Origin: Achromobacter sp. RTa
GTDB lineage: Bacteria > Pseudomonadota > Gammaproteobacteria > Burkholderiales > Burkholderiaceae_B
Reading direction: 5' to 3'
NCBI RefSeq assembly: GCF_000757485.1
Contig: NZ_JPYO01000045.1
Coordinates: 444,121 to 508,120 of the forward strand
Length of the DNA stretch: 64,000 bases
Positions 40,955 to 49,051 of this stretch are shown piece by piece; position 1 is the first letter of the stretch, and the number at the start of each line of letters is the position of its first letter. The notes beneath the pieces are model-generated. The model was not told the origin of the DNA. It saw only the letters and a program-made list of their open reading frames with translations, and made no database searches. The position numbers and the translations under genes are program-made.

Positions 40955-42153
40955 GCATCGTCGCCGACCGCATCAAGCGCATCAAGCTGTCGCCCAGCGT
41001 GGCCGCGCGCGCGATCATCGCGGAACTGCGCGAGCAGGGCCGCCGCATTATCGATCTGACGATAGGCGAGCCGGATTTTTCCACGCCGGTGCACATCCGG
41101 CAGGCGGCGACCGCCGCCATGAACCGGGGCGAGACCAAGTATCCGCCGGCGCAGGGCACGGTGGCGCTGCGCCGCGCCGCCGCGCAGCACTTGCTGGAGG
41201 CCACGGGCGTGGAGTATCCGGTGGGGCGCATCATTGTCAGCACGGGCGCGAAGCAGGTGATTTTCAATGGGCTGGCGGCCACGCTGAACGACGGTGATGA
41301 GGTGTTGATCCCCGCGCCGTTCTGGGTGTCGTACCCGGACATGGTGCTGGTCAACGGCGGCGTGCCGGTCGCGGTGGAGACGACGCCGGCGACCGCCTAT
41401 AAGGTGACGCCGGAGGCGCTGGAGCGGGCGATTACGCCGCGCACGAAATGGCTGATGATGAATGCGCCCAGCAATCCGACGGGTTCGGTCTACACTGCCG
41501 GCGAGCTGCGCGGGCTGGCCGAGGTTCTGGAACGCCATCCGCATGTCTGGCTGATGACGGACGATATCTATGCGCGCTTGAATTTCACCGACGAGCCGAC
41601 GGTGCATCCGCTGCAGGTGGCGCCGTCGCTGGCGTCGCGCACGCTGGTGGTCAACGGCGTGTCCAAGGCCTACGCGATGACGGGCTGGCGCATCGGCTAC
41701 GGCGCGGGTCCCGACGAACTGATCAAGGCCATGGCCATTCTTCAGTCGCAGAGCACGTCGGGCGCGTCGTCGGTCAGCCAGGCGGCTGCGCTGGAGGCGC
41801 TGTCGGGCCCGCAGGATTGCGTGGCGGAATTCGCCAAGGTGTTCCGCCAGCGACGCGATCTGGCGATTGCGGAGCTGTCGGGCACGCCGGGCCTGGATAT
41901 CGTCGTGCCGCAGGGCGCGTTCTACGTGTTTCCGGATTGCTCGGGCCTGCTGGGCAAGAAGACGCCGGCCGGCGACGTGATCGCGACCGATACCGACCTG
42001 ACGCATTACCTGCTGCGCGAGGCGGGCGTTGCCGTCATCGACGGCCATGCCTATGGCGCCCCGGGCACCTTCCGGCTGTCGTTCGCGGCTTCGCTGGACG
42101 ATATCCGGCAGGGCTGCTCGGCCATCCGGGAAGCCTGCGCCAAGCTGGCCTGA
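40951..42153 (+). CDS. Class I pyridoxal-phosphate aminotransferase (AspC-like)
   Basis: This 400-residue enzyme starts in an ATGA overlap with the RraA gene. Motifs are IIDLTIGEPDFSTPVHIRQA, GTVALRRAAAQHLLEATGVE, PAPFWVSYPDMV, MNAPSNPTGSVYTAGELRGL, the Schiff-base Lys in LVVNGVSKAYAMTGWRIGYG and the C-terminal Arg in GAPGTFRLSFAASLDDIRQG. It belongs to the aspartate/aromatic Igamma group common in bacteria. In this operon it would convert an imported amino acid to the 2-oxo acid that the aldolase then cleaves. Confidence 0.92.
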   Translation: MSIVADRIKRIKLSPSVAARAIIAELREQGRRIIDLTIGEPDFSTPVHIRQAATAAMNRGETKYPPAQGTVALRRAAAQHLLEATGVEYPVGRIIVSTGAKQVIFNGLAATLNDGDEVLIPAPFWVSYPDMVLVNGGVPVAVETTPATAYKVTPEALERAITPRTKWLMMNAPSNPTGSVYTAGELRGLAEVLERHPHVWLMTDDIYARLNFTDEPTVHPLQVAPSLASRTLVVNGVSKAYAMTGWRIGYGAGPDELIKAMAILQSQSTSGASSVSQAAALEALSGPQDCVAEFAKVFRQRRDLAIAELSGTPGLDIVVPQGAFYVFPDCSGLLGKKTPAGDVIATDTDLTHYLLREAGVAVIDGHAYGAPGTFRLSFAASLDDIRQGCSAIREACAKLA

Positions 42154-42236
42154 GGCCGGCCGCGCATTCCATGAAGACGCCCCCCTCGGGGGGCACCATT
42201 ACCAGTCTGTTCACCGCACAACAAGGGGAATCAACC

Positions 42237-43058
42237 ATGAAACGCCAAACTCTCTACGCCGCCTGCCTGGGCCTGGCCTCGCTGGTCATGGGCGCCGCCG
42301 CCCAGGCCGACCAGTTGGATGACATCAAGGCGCGCGGCGAGCTGGTCTGCGGCACGCTGGGCACCTCGCAGCCGTTCAGTTTCCAGGACGGCGCCACGCG
42401 CCAGCTGGTGGGCTACGACGTGGACGTCTGCAAGCTGGTGGCGGACAAGCTGGGGGTCAAGATCAACTACAAGCTCCTGTCGGTGGCGGCGCGCGTGCCG
42501 GAACTGAACGAGGGGCGGGTGGACATCCTGGCCGCGAACCTGGGCTATTCGCCCGACCGCGCGCAGCAGATCGCGTTCAGCCACGCTTATTACGTCAGCC
42601 CGCAGAAACTGCTGGTCCGCAAGGATTCCGGGCTGGACACGATCGAATCGCTGAATGGCCGCCGTATCGGCGCCACCAAGGGGTCGAGCTCGGAGCGCGA
42701 GATCAAGCGCATCCTGGATAAATCGCAGGTGATCGGCTATGGCGACAGCTCGGCCACCTACCTGGCCCTGCAGCAGAAGAAGGTGGACGCGCAGTTCGCC
42801 TCCGAGCTGGTGCTGGTGCGCCTGGTGCTGCAAAGCCCGCCCACGGCGCCCGTCAGCGTGATCGCCAAGTCTGTGTTCGACGAGCCCTGGGGCCTGGGCG
42901 TGCGCAAGTCGGAGGCGCGTTTCCTGGAAGTGGTGAACCAGGCGCTGGACGAGGCGGAAAGCTCGGGCGCGGCGGCCAAGCTGTTCGATAAGTGGTTCGG
43001 CCCCGCAACGCCGTACAAGCTGGAGCGCGGCTTCAAGATCGGCCCCATCGCCGGCTGA
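42237..43058 (+). CDS. Polar amino acid ABC transporter substrate-binding protein (SBP_bac_3)
   Basis: This 273-residue periplasmic receptor has a signal peptide ending at AAAQA-DQLDDIKARG. The family pattern follows: LVCGTLGTSQPFSFQDGATR, QLVGYDVDVCKLVADKLGVK, ILAANLGYSPDRAQQIAFSH and GRRIGATKGSSSEREIKRIL. AAGGGGAA precedes the ATG, 83 bp after the aminotransferase. A strong hairpin separates it from the permease genes. It probably binds a glutamate-like or other polar amino acid. Confidence 0.92.
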   Translation: MKRQTLYAACLGLASLVMGAAAQADQLDDIKARGELVCGTLGTSQPFSFQDGATRQLVGYDVDVCKLVADKLGVKINYKLLSVAARVPELNEGRVDILAANLGYSPDRAQQIAFSHAYYVSPQKLLVRKDSGLDTIESLNGRRIGATKGSSSEREIKRILDKSQVIGYGDSSATYLALQQKKVDAQFASELVLVRLVLQSPPTAPVSVIAKSVFDEPWGLGVRKSEARFLEVVNQALDEAESSGAAAKLFDKWFGPATPYKLERGFKIGPIAG

Positions 43059-43091
43059 TTACCAGGGCCACGAGGCGGCCCGCCAGTCCCT

Positions 43092-43140
43092 CGTCACGGT
43101 TGCCGGCGCCGCGCACAGCGGTCCGCCGGCAACCGTGACG
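43092..43140 (+). other. Intercistronic 16-bp hairpin between receptor and permease genes
   Basis: CGTCACGGTTGCCGGC (43092-43107) and GCCGGCAACCGTGACG (43125-43140) are perfect complements around a 17-nt loop. No T-tract follows, so it is more likely an mRNA stabiliser or attenuator that keeps receptor levels above permease levels. Confidence 0.65.
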
Positions 43141-43180
43141 TTGGCCGTGGGCCGCGCGCAAGCAGGAGATTTATCGTTCT

Positions 43181-43870
43181 ATGGACTTACTTGACGCTAC
43201 CCAATACCAGCAGCTGTTGAGCGGCATGGTGGTCACGGTGCAGCTGTTCCTGGTCGCCTGGATCATGGCGTTCGCCATCGCGGTGACGCTGGTGGTGGTG
43301 CGCGCCACCAATCTGGCGCCGTGCCGCTGGCTGGTGGACGCCTATGTGGAATACCACCGCAACGTGCCGTTGCTGGTGCAGGTGCTGTTCTGGTACTTCG
43401 GCATGCCCGAGCTGCTGCCGGAGGGCTTCCGCCTGTGGCTGTACCAGCACAACGCGGAAATGTCGCTGGCGGCGATCGCGCTGGCGCTGGGGTCGGCCGC
43501 CTATATCGCGGAAGACATACGCAGCGGGCTGCGCGCCATTCCGTTTACGCAGTTCGAGGCGGCGCGGGCGCTGGGCGCCAGCTATCTGCAATGCATGCGT
43601 TTCGTGATCGTGCCGCAGGCGGTGCGGATTTCGATTCCGCCGCTGGTGGGCCGCGCGCTGCTGCTGTTCAAGAACACCAGCGTGGCGATGGCGATCGGCG
43701 TGATGGAGCTGACCTACCAAGCCCGCGAAATCGAAAACGAGACCTACCGCACCTTCGCCACCTTTGGCGCAGCCACGATCATGTATCTGTTGGGATCTTT
43801 CCTGATCATGTTCATCGGATCGCGCATCTATGACCGCTACCGCCTGAACCGGGGAGGCCGCAATGCTTGA
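43181..43870 (+). CDS. Amino acid ABC transporter permease (HisQ/GltJ type)
   Basis: This 229-residue permease has about five membrane helices. Motifs are QLLSGMVVTVQLFLVAWIMA, YVEYHRNVPLLVQVLFWYFG, and the EAA loop QFEAARALGASYLQCMRFVI with VPQAVRISIPPLVG. It forms the channel with the next gene's product, which it overlaps by eight bases. An AGGAGA lies 12 bases upstream of the ATG. Confidence 0.92.
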   Translation: MDLLDATQYQQLLSGMVVTVQLFLVAWIMAFAIAVTLVVVRATNLAPCRWLVDAYVEYHRNVPLLVQVLFWYFGMPELLPEGFRLWLYQHNAEMSLAAIALALGSAAYIAEDIRSGLRAIPFTQFEAARALGASYLQCMRFVIVPQAVRISIPPLVGRALLLFKNTSVAMAIGVMELTYQAREIENETYRTFATFGAATIMYLLGSFLIMFIGSRIYDRYRLNRGGRNA

Positions 43871-44552
43871 CGTCCTCTCGCAATATTGGCCCACGCTGCT
43901 GGTGGGCCAATACCCCAATGGCCCGCTGGGCGGGCTGGCGCTCACGCTGATCCTGGCCGCCTGCGGCCTGGCGCTGTCCTTGCCGCTGGCGCTGCTCATC
44001 GCGCTGGCCCGGGTAAGCCCGTATGGCTGGCTCCGCGCGGCCAGCAAGACGCTGGTCAACGTGGTGCGCGGCATGCCGCTGCTGATGCTGATCTTCTGGG
44101 CGTACTTCGTGGTGCCCAAGCTGACGGGGCAGGTGGTCAGCGGCTTCTGGACGCTGATCGCGGCGCTGGTGGTCTATGAAAGCGCCTATCTGTCGGAGGT
44201 GATCCGCTCGGGGATCGAGGCGGTGCCGCGTGGCCAGATCGAGGCTTCGCGCTCGCTGGGCGTGGGCTACTGGACCACGATGCGCCGGGTTGTGCTGCCG
44301 CAGGCGCTGTTCAACGTGCTGCCCAGCATGACCAGCCAGTTCGTCTCCACCATCAAGGAGACTTCGCTGGGCTATGTCATCAGTGTCAACGAGCTGACCT
44401 TCGCGGCCAACCAGGTCAACAACCTGGTGCTGACCAAGCCGCTGCAGGTCTTCGGCATCCTGGCCATCATTTATTTCCTGGTGTGCTTCAGCCTGAGCCG
44501 CGGCCTGAGCTGGCTGGACCTGCGCATCCGCCGTTCGCGCGCCATGGCCTAG
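43863..44552 (+). CDS. Amino acid ABC transporter permease (HisM/GltK type)
   Basis: This 229-residue second permease subunit has NGPLGGLALTLILAACGLAL, KTLVNVVRGMPLLMLIFWAY and the EAA loop QIEASRSLGVGYWTTMRRVV followed by LPQALFNVLPSMTSQFVSTI. The overlapping start with the previous permease indicates coupled translation. The ATPase gene follows after 27 bp. Confidence 0.92.
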   Translation: MLDVLSQYWPTLLVGQYPNGPLGGLALTLILAACGLALSLPLALLIALARVSPYGWLRAASKTLVNVVRGMPLLMLIFWAYFVVPKLTGQVVSGFWTLIAALVVYESAYLSEVIRSGIEAVPRGQIEASRSLGVGYWTTMRRVVLPQALFNVLPSMTSQFVSTIKETSLGYVISVNELTFAANQVNNLVLTKPLQVFGILAIIYFLVCFSLSRGLSWLDLRIRRSRAMA

Positions 44553-44579
44553 GGTGCACAGGCCCTCAAGGAACAAAAC

Positions 44580-45314
44580 ATGATCAATCTTGAAAAAGTA
44601 AACAAGTGGTACGGCGAGCACCACGTGCTGAAGGACGTGGATCTTTCGGTGGCGCGCGGCGAGGTGCTGGTGGTGTGCGGCCCTTCGGGCTCGGGCAAGT
44701 CCACCATGATCCGGACGATCAACCGCCTGGAGCCCATCGAGAAGGGGCGCATCCGCATCGACGGCGCGGACATTTACGCCAAGGGTTCGAACCTGAACGC
44801 GCTGCGCCAGAAGATCGGCTTCGTGTTCCAGCAGTTCAATCTGTTTCCGCACATGAGCGTGCTGGACAACGTCATCTTCGCGCCGGTCAACATCCGCAAG
44901 CAGCCGCGCAAGGAGGCCACGGAGCTGGCGCGCAGCCTGCTCGCGCGCGTCGGCCTAGAGCACAAGATCGACGCCTATCCGGGTTCGCTGTCGGGCGGCC
45001 AGCAACAGCGCGTGGCGATTGCCCGGGCGCTGGCCCTGCAACCGCCGGTGATGCTGTTCGACGAGCCCACCAGCGCGCTCGATCCGGAAATGGTGGGCGA
45101 GGTGCTGCAGGTGATGAAGGGCCTGGCCAAGGACGGCATGACGATGGTGTGCGTGACCCACGAGATGGGTTTCGCGCGCGACGTCTGCGACCGGGTCGTG
45201 TTCATGGACGGCGGCGAGATCCTGGAGGCGGACACGCCCGAGCGTTTCTTCAGCGCGCCGTCCCATCCGCGCGCGCAGCGTTTCCTGGCCGACATCCTGC
45301 ATCCGCGCGGCTGA
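44580..45314 (+). CDS. Amino acid ABC transporter ATPase (GlnQ/HisP type)
   Basis: This 244-residue ATPase has Walker A at [21 protein letters not shown]-loop [20 protein letters not shown], signature [20 protein letters not shown], Walker [20 protein letters not shown] and switch [20 protein letters not shown]. These are exact features of the polar amino acid uptake group. It is the last transport gene of the operon, 44 bp before a LysR gene. Confidence 0.94.
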   Translation: MINLEKVNKWYGEHHVLKDVDLSVARGEVLVVCGPSGSGKSTMIRTINRLEPIEKGRIRIDGADIYAKGSNLNALRQKIGFVFQQFNLFPHMSVLDNVIFAPVNIRKQPRKEATELARSLLARVGLEHKIDAYPGSLSGGQQQRVAIARALALQPPVMLFDEPTSALDPEMVGEVLQVMKGLAKDGMTMVCVTHEMGFARDVCDRVVFMDGGEILEADTPERFFSAPSHPRAQRFLADILHPRG

Positions 45315-45358
45315 GCGGCCGCGGATGATGCGGCGGCGATGTTAATGTGAGGGTTTCC

Positions 45359-46324
45359 ATGCGTTTCGCATCGACCGCCGCGATGTACACCCTCAAACAG
45401 CTAGAGGCCTTTTACTGGAGCTCCGAACTGGGCAGCTTCAGCGCGTCTTCCCGCAAGCTGCACACCACGCAGTCGGCGGTGGCCAAGCGGGTGGGGGAAC
45501 TGGAGGCCTTCGCGGGCTCGCCGCTGTTCGAGCGCCGCGCCAGGAAGCTGATCATGACGCCGCAGGGGCGCAAGCTCTTCGAGCTCGCGCGCGAGATGCT
45601 CGACCTGAACAGCCGCATCGTCCAGAACATGGCGGACCCGGCCAGCTTCGAAGGGGTGGTGCGCCTGGGCGTGACGGAGCTGGTGGGCATGACCTGGCTG
45701 GCGCGGCTGATCAACCAGATCAGCCTGCGCTATCCCCGCGTGCAGCTGATGCCGGAGATCGACGGCGGCATCACACTGTACGAAAGGCTGGAGCAGGACG
45801 AACTGGACCTGGCCATCATGCCGGGGCCGTTCTGGGGCTACCAGTACGATTGCGTGCACCTGGGCGCGGTCACCAACGTCTGGATGGCCAGCCCGGCGTT
45901 GGACATCGATTTCTCCGCCCGCCTGACCCCGCAGGACCTGGCGCCGTATCCGGTGATTTCGCAGCCTACCAATTCAGCCTTGTCGCATCTGTATGACGCC
46001 TGGTTCGCGGAACAGGGCCTGCCGGTCAAGCGCGTGCTGACGTGCAACAGCCTGGGAATGATGGCCCAGCTGACGATGCTGGGCCTGGGCATCAGCTACC
46101 TGCCGGGCGCATACTTCGCGCCGCTGGTTGCGCGGGGCGCCCTGTGTCAGCTCGATGTGCAGCCCGACCTGCCCACGATCAACTACTACGCGGTGCACAA
46201 GAAGAACATCGTCAACCCGGTCGTGTCCCGGGTGATCGATATCGCGCGCGAGGAATGCGCCTTCGAGGTGGCGGGGGCCTTCGTGCCCCATGTGCCGCCG
46301 GCGGCCAGGCCGCCCGGGGCGTAG
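45359..46324 (+). CDS. LysR family transcriptional regulator
   Basis: This 321-residue regulator has its HTH in LKQLEAFYWSSELGSFSASS, RKLHTTQSAVAKRVGELEAF. The effector domain contains VVRLGVTELVGMTWLARLIN and LNSLGMMAQLTMLGLGIS-like ligand loops (CNSLGMMAQLTMLGLGISYL). The ATG at 45359 is preferred because GAGGG lies six to seven bases before it; a GTG at 45347 is also in frame. It is co-directional and close to the RraA/aminotransferase/ABC operon and is its likely activator. Confidence 0.9.
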   Translation: MRFASTAAMYTLKQLEAFYWSSELGSFSASSRKLHTTQSAVAKRVGELEAFAGSPLFERRARKLIMTPQGRKLFELAREMLDLNSRIVQNMADPASFEGVVRLGVTELVGMTWLARLINQISLRYPRVQLMPEIDGGITLYERLEQDELDLAIMPGPFWGYQYDCVHLGAVTNVWMASPALDIDFSARLTPQDLAPYPVISQPTNSALSHLYDAWFAEQGLPVKRVLTCNSLGMMAQLTMLGLGISYLPGAYFAPLVARGALCQLDVQPDLPTINYYAVHKKNIVNPVVSRVIDIAREECAFEVAGAFVPHVPPAARPPGA

Positions 46325-46330
46325 CCGAAG

Positions 46331-46351
46331 GGCCGGCAGCGAGCGCCGGCC
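46331..46351. terminator. Hairpin between convergent lysR and lipoprotein genes
   Basis: GGCCGGC (46331-46337) and GCCGGCC (46345-46351) pair around a 7-nt loop in the 37-bp gap between the two stop codons. There is no T-tract. Confidence 0.45.
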
Positions 46352-46361
46352 GTTGCGGGGA

Positions 46362-46745
46362 TCAGCCGCAGCGGATCGCGGTCATCACGTCCTTGTCGTC
46401 CACGATCAGGTTGAGGCGGGTGGCGTTGTATTCCATGGTTACCAGCTGGCCCGGGCGCAGCATGCGGGCCGTGCTGCTGCCGCTGCGGGTGCGCAGGTCT
46501 TCCATGACGGACGGGGTGGCTTTCTGGCCGATCTGCGATTGCAGCGCCGCGGCGTCGCAAGTCTTGCCGCCGCCATAGCCGGACGCGCTGGACAGGCCGG
46601 ACGAGGAGCCGGTGCCGGCATCGGAGGACGAGGACGACGCGCTGGAAGAGCTGGAGGCCGGGGCGCTGGACGAACGCGGCGCGCCGGTGTTGGCGCAGGC
46701 GGTCAGGCTGGCGACCAGCAGGAATGGGATCAGCTTGCGGATCAT
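46362..46745 (-). CDS. Lipoprotein with I78-family peptidase inhibitor domain
   Basis: This 127-residue protein has a lipoprotein signal (IRKLIPFLLVASLTACANTG, lipobox LTAC). A Ser-rich, low-complexity linker (SSSAPASSSSSASSSSSDAG) follows, and then a compact domain: KTCDAAALQSQIGQKATPSV, MRPGQLVTMEYNATRLNLIV-like (LRPGQLVTMEYNATRLNLIV) and DDKDVMTAIRCG. The final part fits peptidase inhibitor I78 proteins, which block serine proteases in the periplasm. AAGGAGC precedes the ATG. It stands alone between convergent lysR and divergent rpiR genes. Confidence 0.85.
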   Translation of the reverse strand: MIRKLIPFLLVASLTACANTGAPRSSSAPASSSSSASSSSSDAGTGSSSGLSSASGYGGGKTCDAAALQSQIGQKATPSVMEDLRTRSGSSTARMLRPGQLVTMEYNATRLNLIVDDKDVMTAIRCG

Positions 46746-46869
46746 GTAAAGCTCCTTACAACAACGCGTCAAAAAAGCCATGATAGACCAGCCTCGCCGC
46801 CCTGTGAGCGGGGGGCGGGACCGGCTGGCGGCCGTTCCCGCCATGGGCGGCGCGAGCGCGATATTTGCG

Positions 46870-46916
46870 TTGACACCATAGTTTCACGAATATATATTGA
46901 TGAAACTATAGTTTCA
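46870..46916 (+). promoter_or_regulatory. Sigma-70 promoter with RpiR operator palindrome
   Basis: TTGACA (46870-46875) and TATATT (46893-46898) are 17 bp apart. TGAAACTATAGTTTCA (46901-46916) is a perfect 16-bp palindrome at the expected start point, and its half ATAGTTTCA is repeated at 46878-46886 in the spacer. The arrangement predicts repression by the RpiR protein encoded 14 bp downstream. Confidence 0.75.
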
Positions 46917-46929
46917 TAAGCGCTCCATC

Positions 46930-47778
46930 ATGACATCGACGTTGCAGGAACGCATTCTTGCGCAGCAGGACAGCTTCACCGAGAGCGAGCAGCGGCTCGC
47001 CTATGTGACCCTGGAATGCCTGGGCAATATCGCGGCCTATTCGGGCGCCGAGCTGGCGCAGAAGGCGGGCGTGTCCAAGGCCACGGCGGGCCGGTTCTTC
47101 CGGCGGCTGGGCTACGAGAATTTCAATGAGGTGCGGGCCCAGGCGCGCGACGAGTCCGATCGCGGGTCGCCGCTATACGAAATGGCCGGCGTGCGGCCGC
47201 CGGACGCCACCGGCGATGCGCTTGCCGCCCATCTGGCCACCGACCTGCAGAACCTGGCGCAGACCTTCGAAAGGCTGGACAGCCGTGATGTCGAGCGCGC
47301 GGTGGAGCTGTTCGCCGGCGCGCGCCGCATCTGCATTGCCGGTTTTCGGAACGGCCGGGTGCTGGCGCAATACGCCTGGGCGCTGCTGACGCAGTTGCGC
47401 GACGGGATCGCGCTGGTGCCGGGCGCCGGCTTGAACCTGGCCGAGGACCTGGCCGACCTGGGCGCCGACGATGTGCTGCTGGTGATGGACTTCCGCCGCC
47501 GGGTCACCTTGCTCAAGCCCATCGTCGAACATGCGAATCGCGTCGGCGCCAAGGTGGTGGTGCTGACCGACCCCACCGCGACCGAACTGCCGGCCCGTTC
47601 CGACCTGGTCCTGCGCTGCGTCAACAGCGGGGCGGCGGTGTTCGATTCCTACGTCGCCGCCACCAGCCTGATCAACCATTTGTGCTCGGCCCTGGCGCGC
47701 AAGCTCGGGCCGGCCGCGCGCGAACGCCTGCAGAACATCGAACGTCTGCACGAACACTACGGCGACTTGCATCGCTGA
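46930..47778 (+). CDS. RpiR family transcriptional regulator (HTH_6 + SIS domain)
   Basis: This 282-residue protein has an N-terminal RpiR HTH (about 1-80), seen as QQDSFTESEQRLAYVTLECL, GAELAQKAGVSKATAGRFFR and RLGYENFNEVRAQARDESD. The SIS domain covers about residues 120-260 (RRICIAGFRNGRVLAQYAWA, DVLLVMDFRRRVTLLKPIVE, VVLTDPTATELPARSDLVL). Most relatives sense phosphosugars, but this subgroup is often linked to amino acid or nitrogen catabolism, as the neighbours here suggest. A promoter with a 16-bp palindrome lies directly upstream. The diaminopropionate lyase gene begins 19 bp after its stop. Confidence 0.9.
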   Translation: MTSTLQERILAQQDSFTESEQRLAYVTLECLGNIAAYSGAELAQKAGVSKATAGRFFRRLGYENFNEVRAQARDESDRGSPLYEMAGVRPPDATGDALAAHLATDLQNLAQTFERLDSRDVERAVELFAGARRICIAGFRNGRVLAQYAWALLTQLRDGIALVPGAGLNLAEDLADLGADDVLLVMDFRRRVTLLKPIVEHANRVGAKVVVLTDPTATELPARSDLVLRCVNSGAAVFDSYVAATSLINHLCSALARKLGPAARERLQNIERLHEHYGDLHR

Positions 47779-47797
47779 ATTTCAAGAGGAGACTGAC

Positions 47798-49051
47798 TTG
47801 AACCCCACGATTCCGAACGTCCGGCTGCAATACGCGCCGAATCCCGCCTTCGAGCCCGCGGCGCCTTACGGGCAACGGCAGCTCGACGTGCTGGGCGGCG
47901 CGGCCTACGAGCGCGCGCAGGCCCAGATCCGCCGCTGGCCGGGCTACCGGCCCACGCCGCTGCGCGACCTGTCCGGGCTGGCGCGGGCGGCCGGCGTGGC
48001 GGGCATCCGCTACAAGGACGAAGGAGGCCGCTTCGGCCTGGGCAGCTTCAAGGCGCTGGGCGGGGCCTACGCGGTCAGCCGCCAGTTGCTGCGCGAGTTG
48101 TCGGCGCGGCTGGGCCGCGACGATCTGTCGGTCGACGACCTGCTGTCCGGCAAATACCGCGAGTTGACGCAAACCATGACGGTGACCTGCGCGACCGACG
48201 GCAACCATGGCCGCTCGGTGGCGTGGGGCGCGCAACGCTTCGGCTGCCAGTGCGTGATCTATATCCATGCAACCGTCAGCGAGGGCCGCAAGCGCGCGAT
48301 CGAGCAGTACGGCGCGCAGGTCGTGCGCACGCCGGGCAACTACGATGATTCCGTGCGGCAGGCGGCCGAGGACGCGGCGCGGCTGGGGCGCTACGTGGTG
48401 TCGGACACCTCCTATCCCGGCTATATGGAAGTGCCCAAGGACGTGATGCAGGGGTACGCGGTGATGGCCGACGAAGCGCTGCGGCAGTGGCGCGAGGCCG
48501 GCGAGGGCGAGCTGCCGACCCACGTGTTCCTGCAGGGCGGCGTGGGCGGGCTGGCCGCCGCGGTATGCGCGCATTTCTGGGAGCAGCTGGGAGCGCGCCG
48601 CCCGCGCTTCGTCGTGGTGGAGCCAGACAAGGCGGCCTGCCTGTACGAGAGCGCCCGCGCCGGCAAGCCGGTGGCGGTGCATGGCGATCTGGACACGGTA
48701 ATGGCTGGGCTGGCCTGCGGCGAGGTGTCCTTGCTGGCCTGGGAGGTGCTGCACCCGGGTGCGCAGGCCTTCCTCACGGTCGATGACGAGGCCGCGCTGG
48801 AAACCGTGCGCCTGCTGGCCAGCGGCAAGTATGGCGACGCGCCCATCGTGGCGGGCGAGTCGGCGGTGGCGGGGCTGACTGGCTGCCTGGCGGCGCTGGC
48901 CGATCCGGCCGCGCGCGACGCGCTGGGCCTGGACGCAGGCAGCCGGGTGCTGGTGTTCGGCAGCGAAGGCGCGACCGACCCCGAACTCTATCAGCGCATC
49001 GTCGGCAAAAGCGCCGCCGAAGTCGAAGCCGCCGCCGAGGCCGCGGCATGA
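47798..49051 (+). CDS. Diaminopropionate ammonia-lyase (YgeX-like)
   Basis: This 417-residue fold-type II PLP enzyme has the Schiff-base Lys85 in RFGLGSFKALGGAYAVSRQL and TMTVTCATDGNHGRSVAWGA, with the substrate-binding Asp of the family, followed by ATVSEGRKRAIEQYGAQVVR and DTSYPGYMEVPKDVMQGYAV. The phosphate-binding glycine loop appears as HVFLQGGVGGLAAAVCAHFW. The enzyme converts D- or L-2,3-diaminopropionate to pyruvate and two ammonia. The start is a TTG with AGAGGAGA at ideal distance; no ATG fits. It overlaps the next gene as ATGA. Confidence 0.92.
   Translation: MNPTIPNVRLQYAPNPAFEPAAPYGQRQLDVLGGAAYERAQAQIRRWPGYRPTPLRDLSGLARAAGVAGIRYKDEGGRFGLGSFKALGGAYAVSRQLLRELSARLGRDDLSVDDLLSGKYRELTQTMTVTCATDGNHGRSVAWGAQRFGCQCVIYIHATVSEGRKRAIEQYGAQVVRTPGNYDDSVRQAAEDAARLGRYVVSDTSYPGYMEVPKDVMQGYAVMADEALRQWREAGEGELPTHVFLQGGVGGLAAAVCAHFWEQLGARRPRFVVVEPDKAACLYESARAGKPVAVHGDLDTVMAGLACGEVSLLAWEVLHPGAQAFLTVDDEAALETVRLLASGKYGDAPIVAGESAVAGLTGCLAALADPAARDALGLDAGSRVLVFGSEGATDPELYQRIVGKSAAEVEAAAEAAA

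Noticed and set aside
42178-42198. CCCCCC-TC-GGGGGG hairpin between aminotransferase and receptor genes
   Set aside because: It is too short-looped and lacks a T-tract; it is more likely incidental GC symmetry than a terminator, though it could add to transcript stability.
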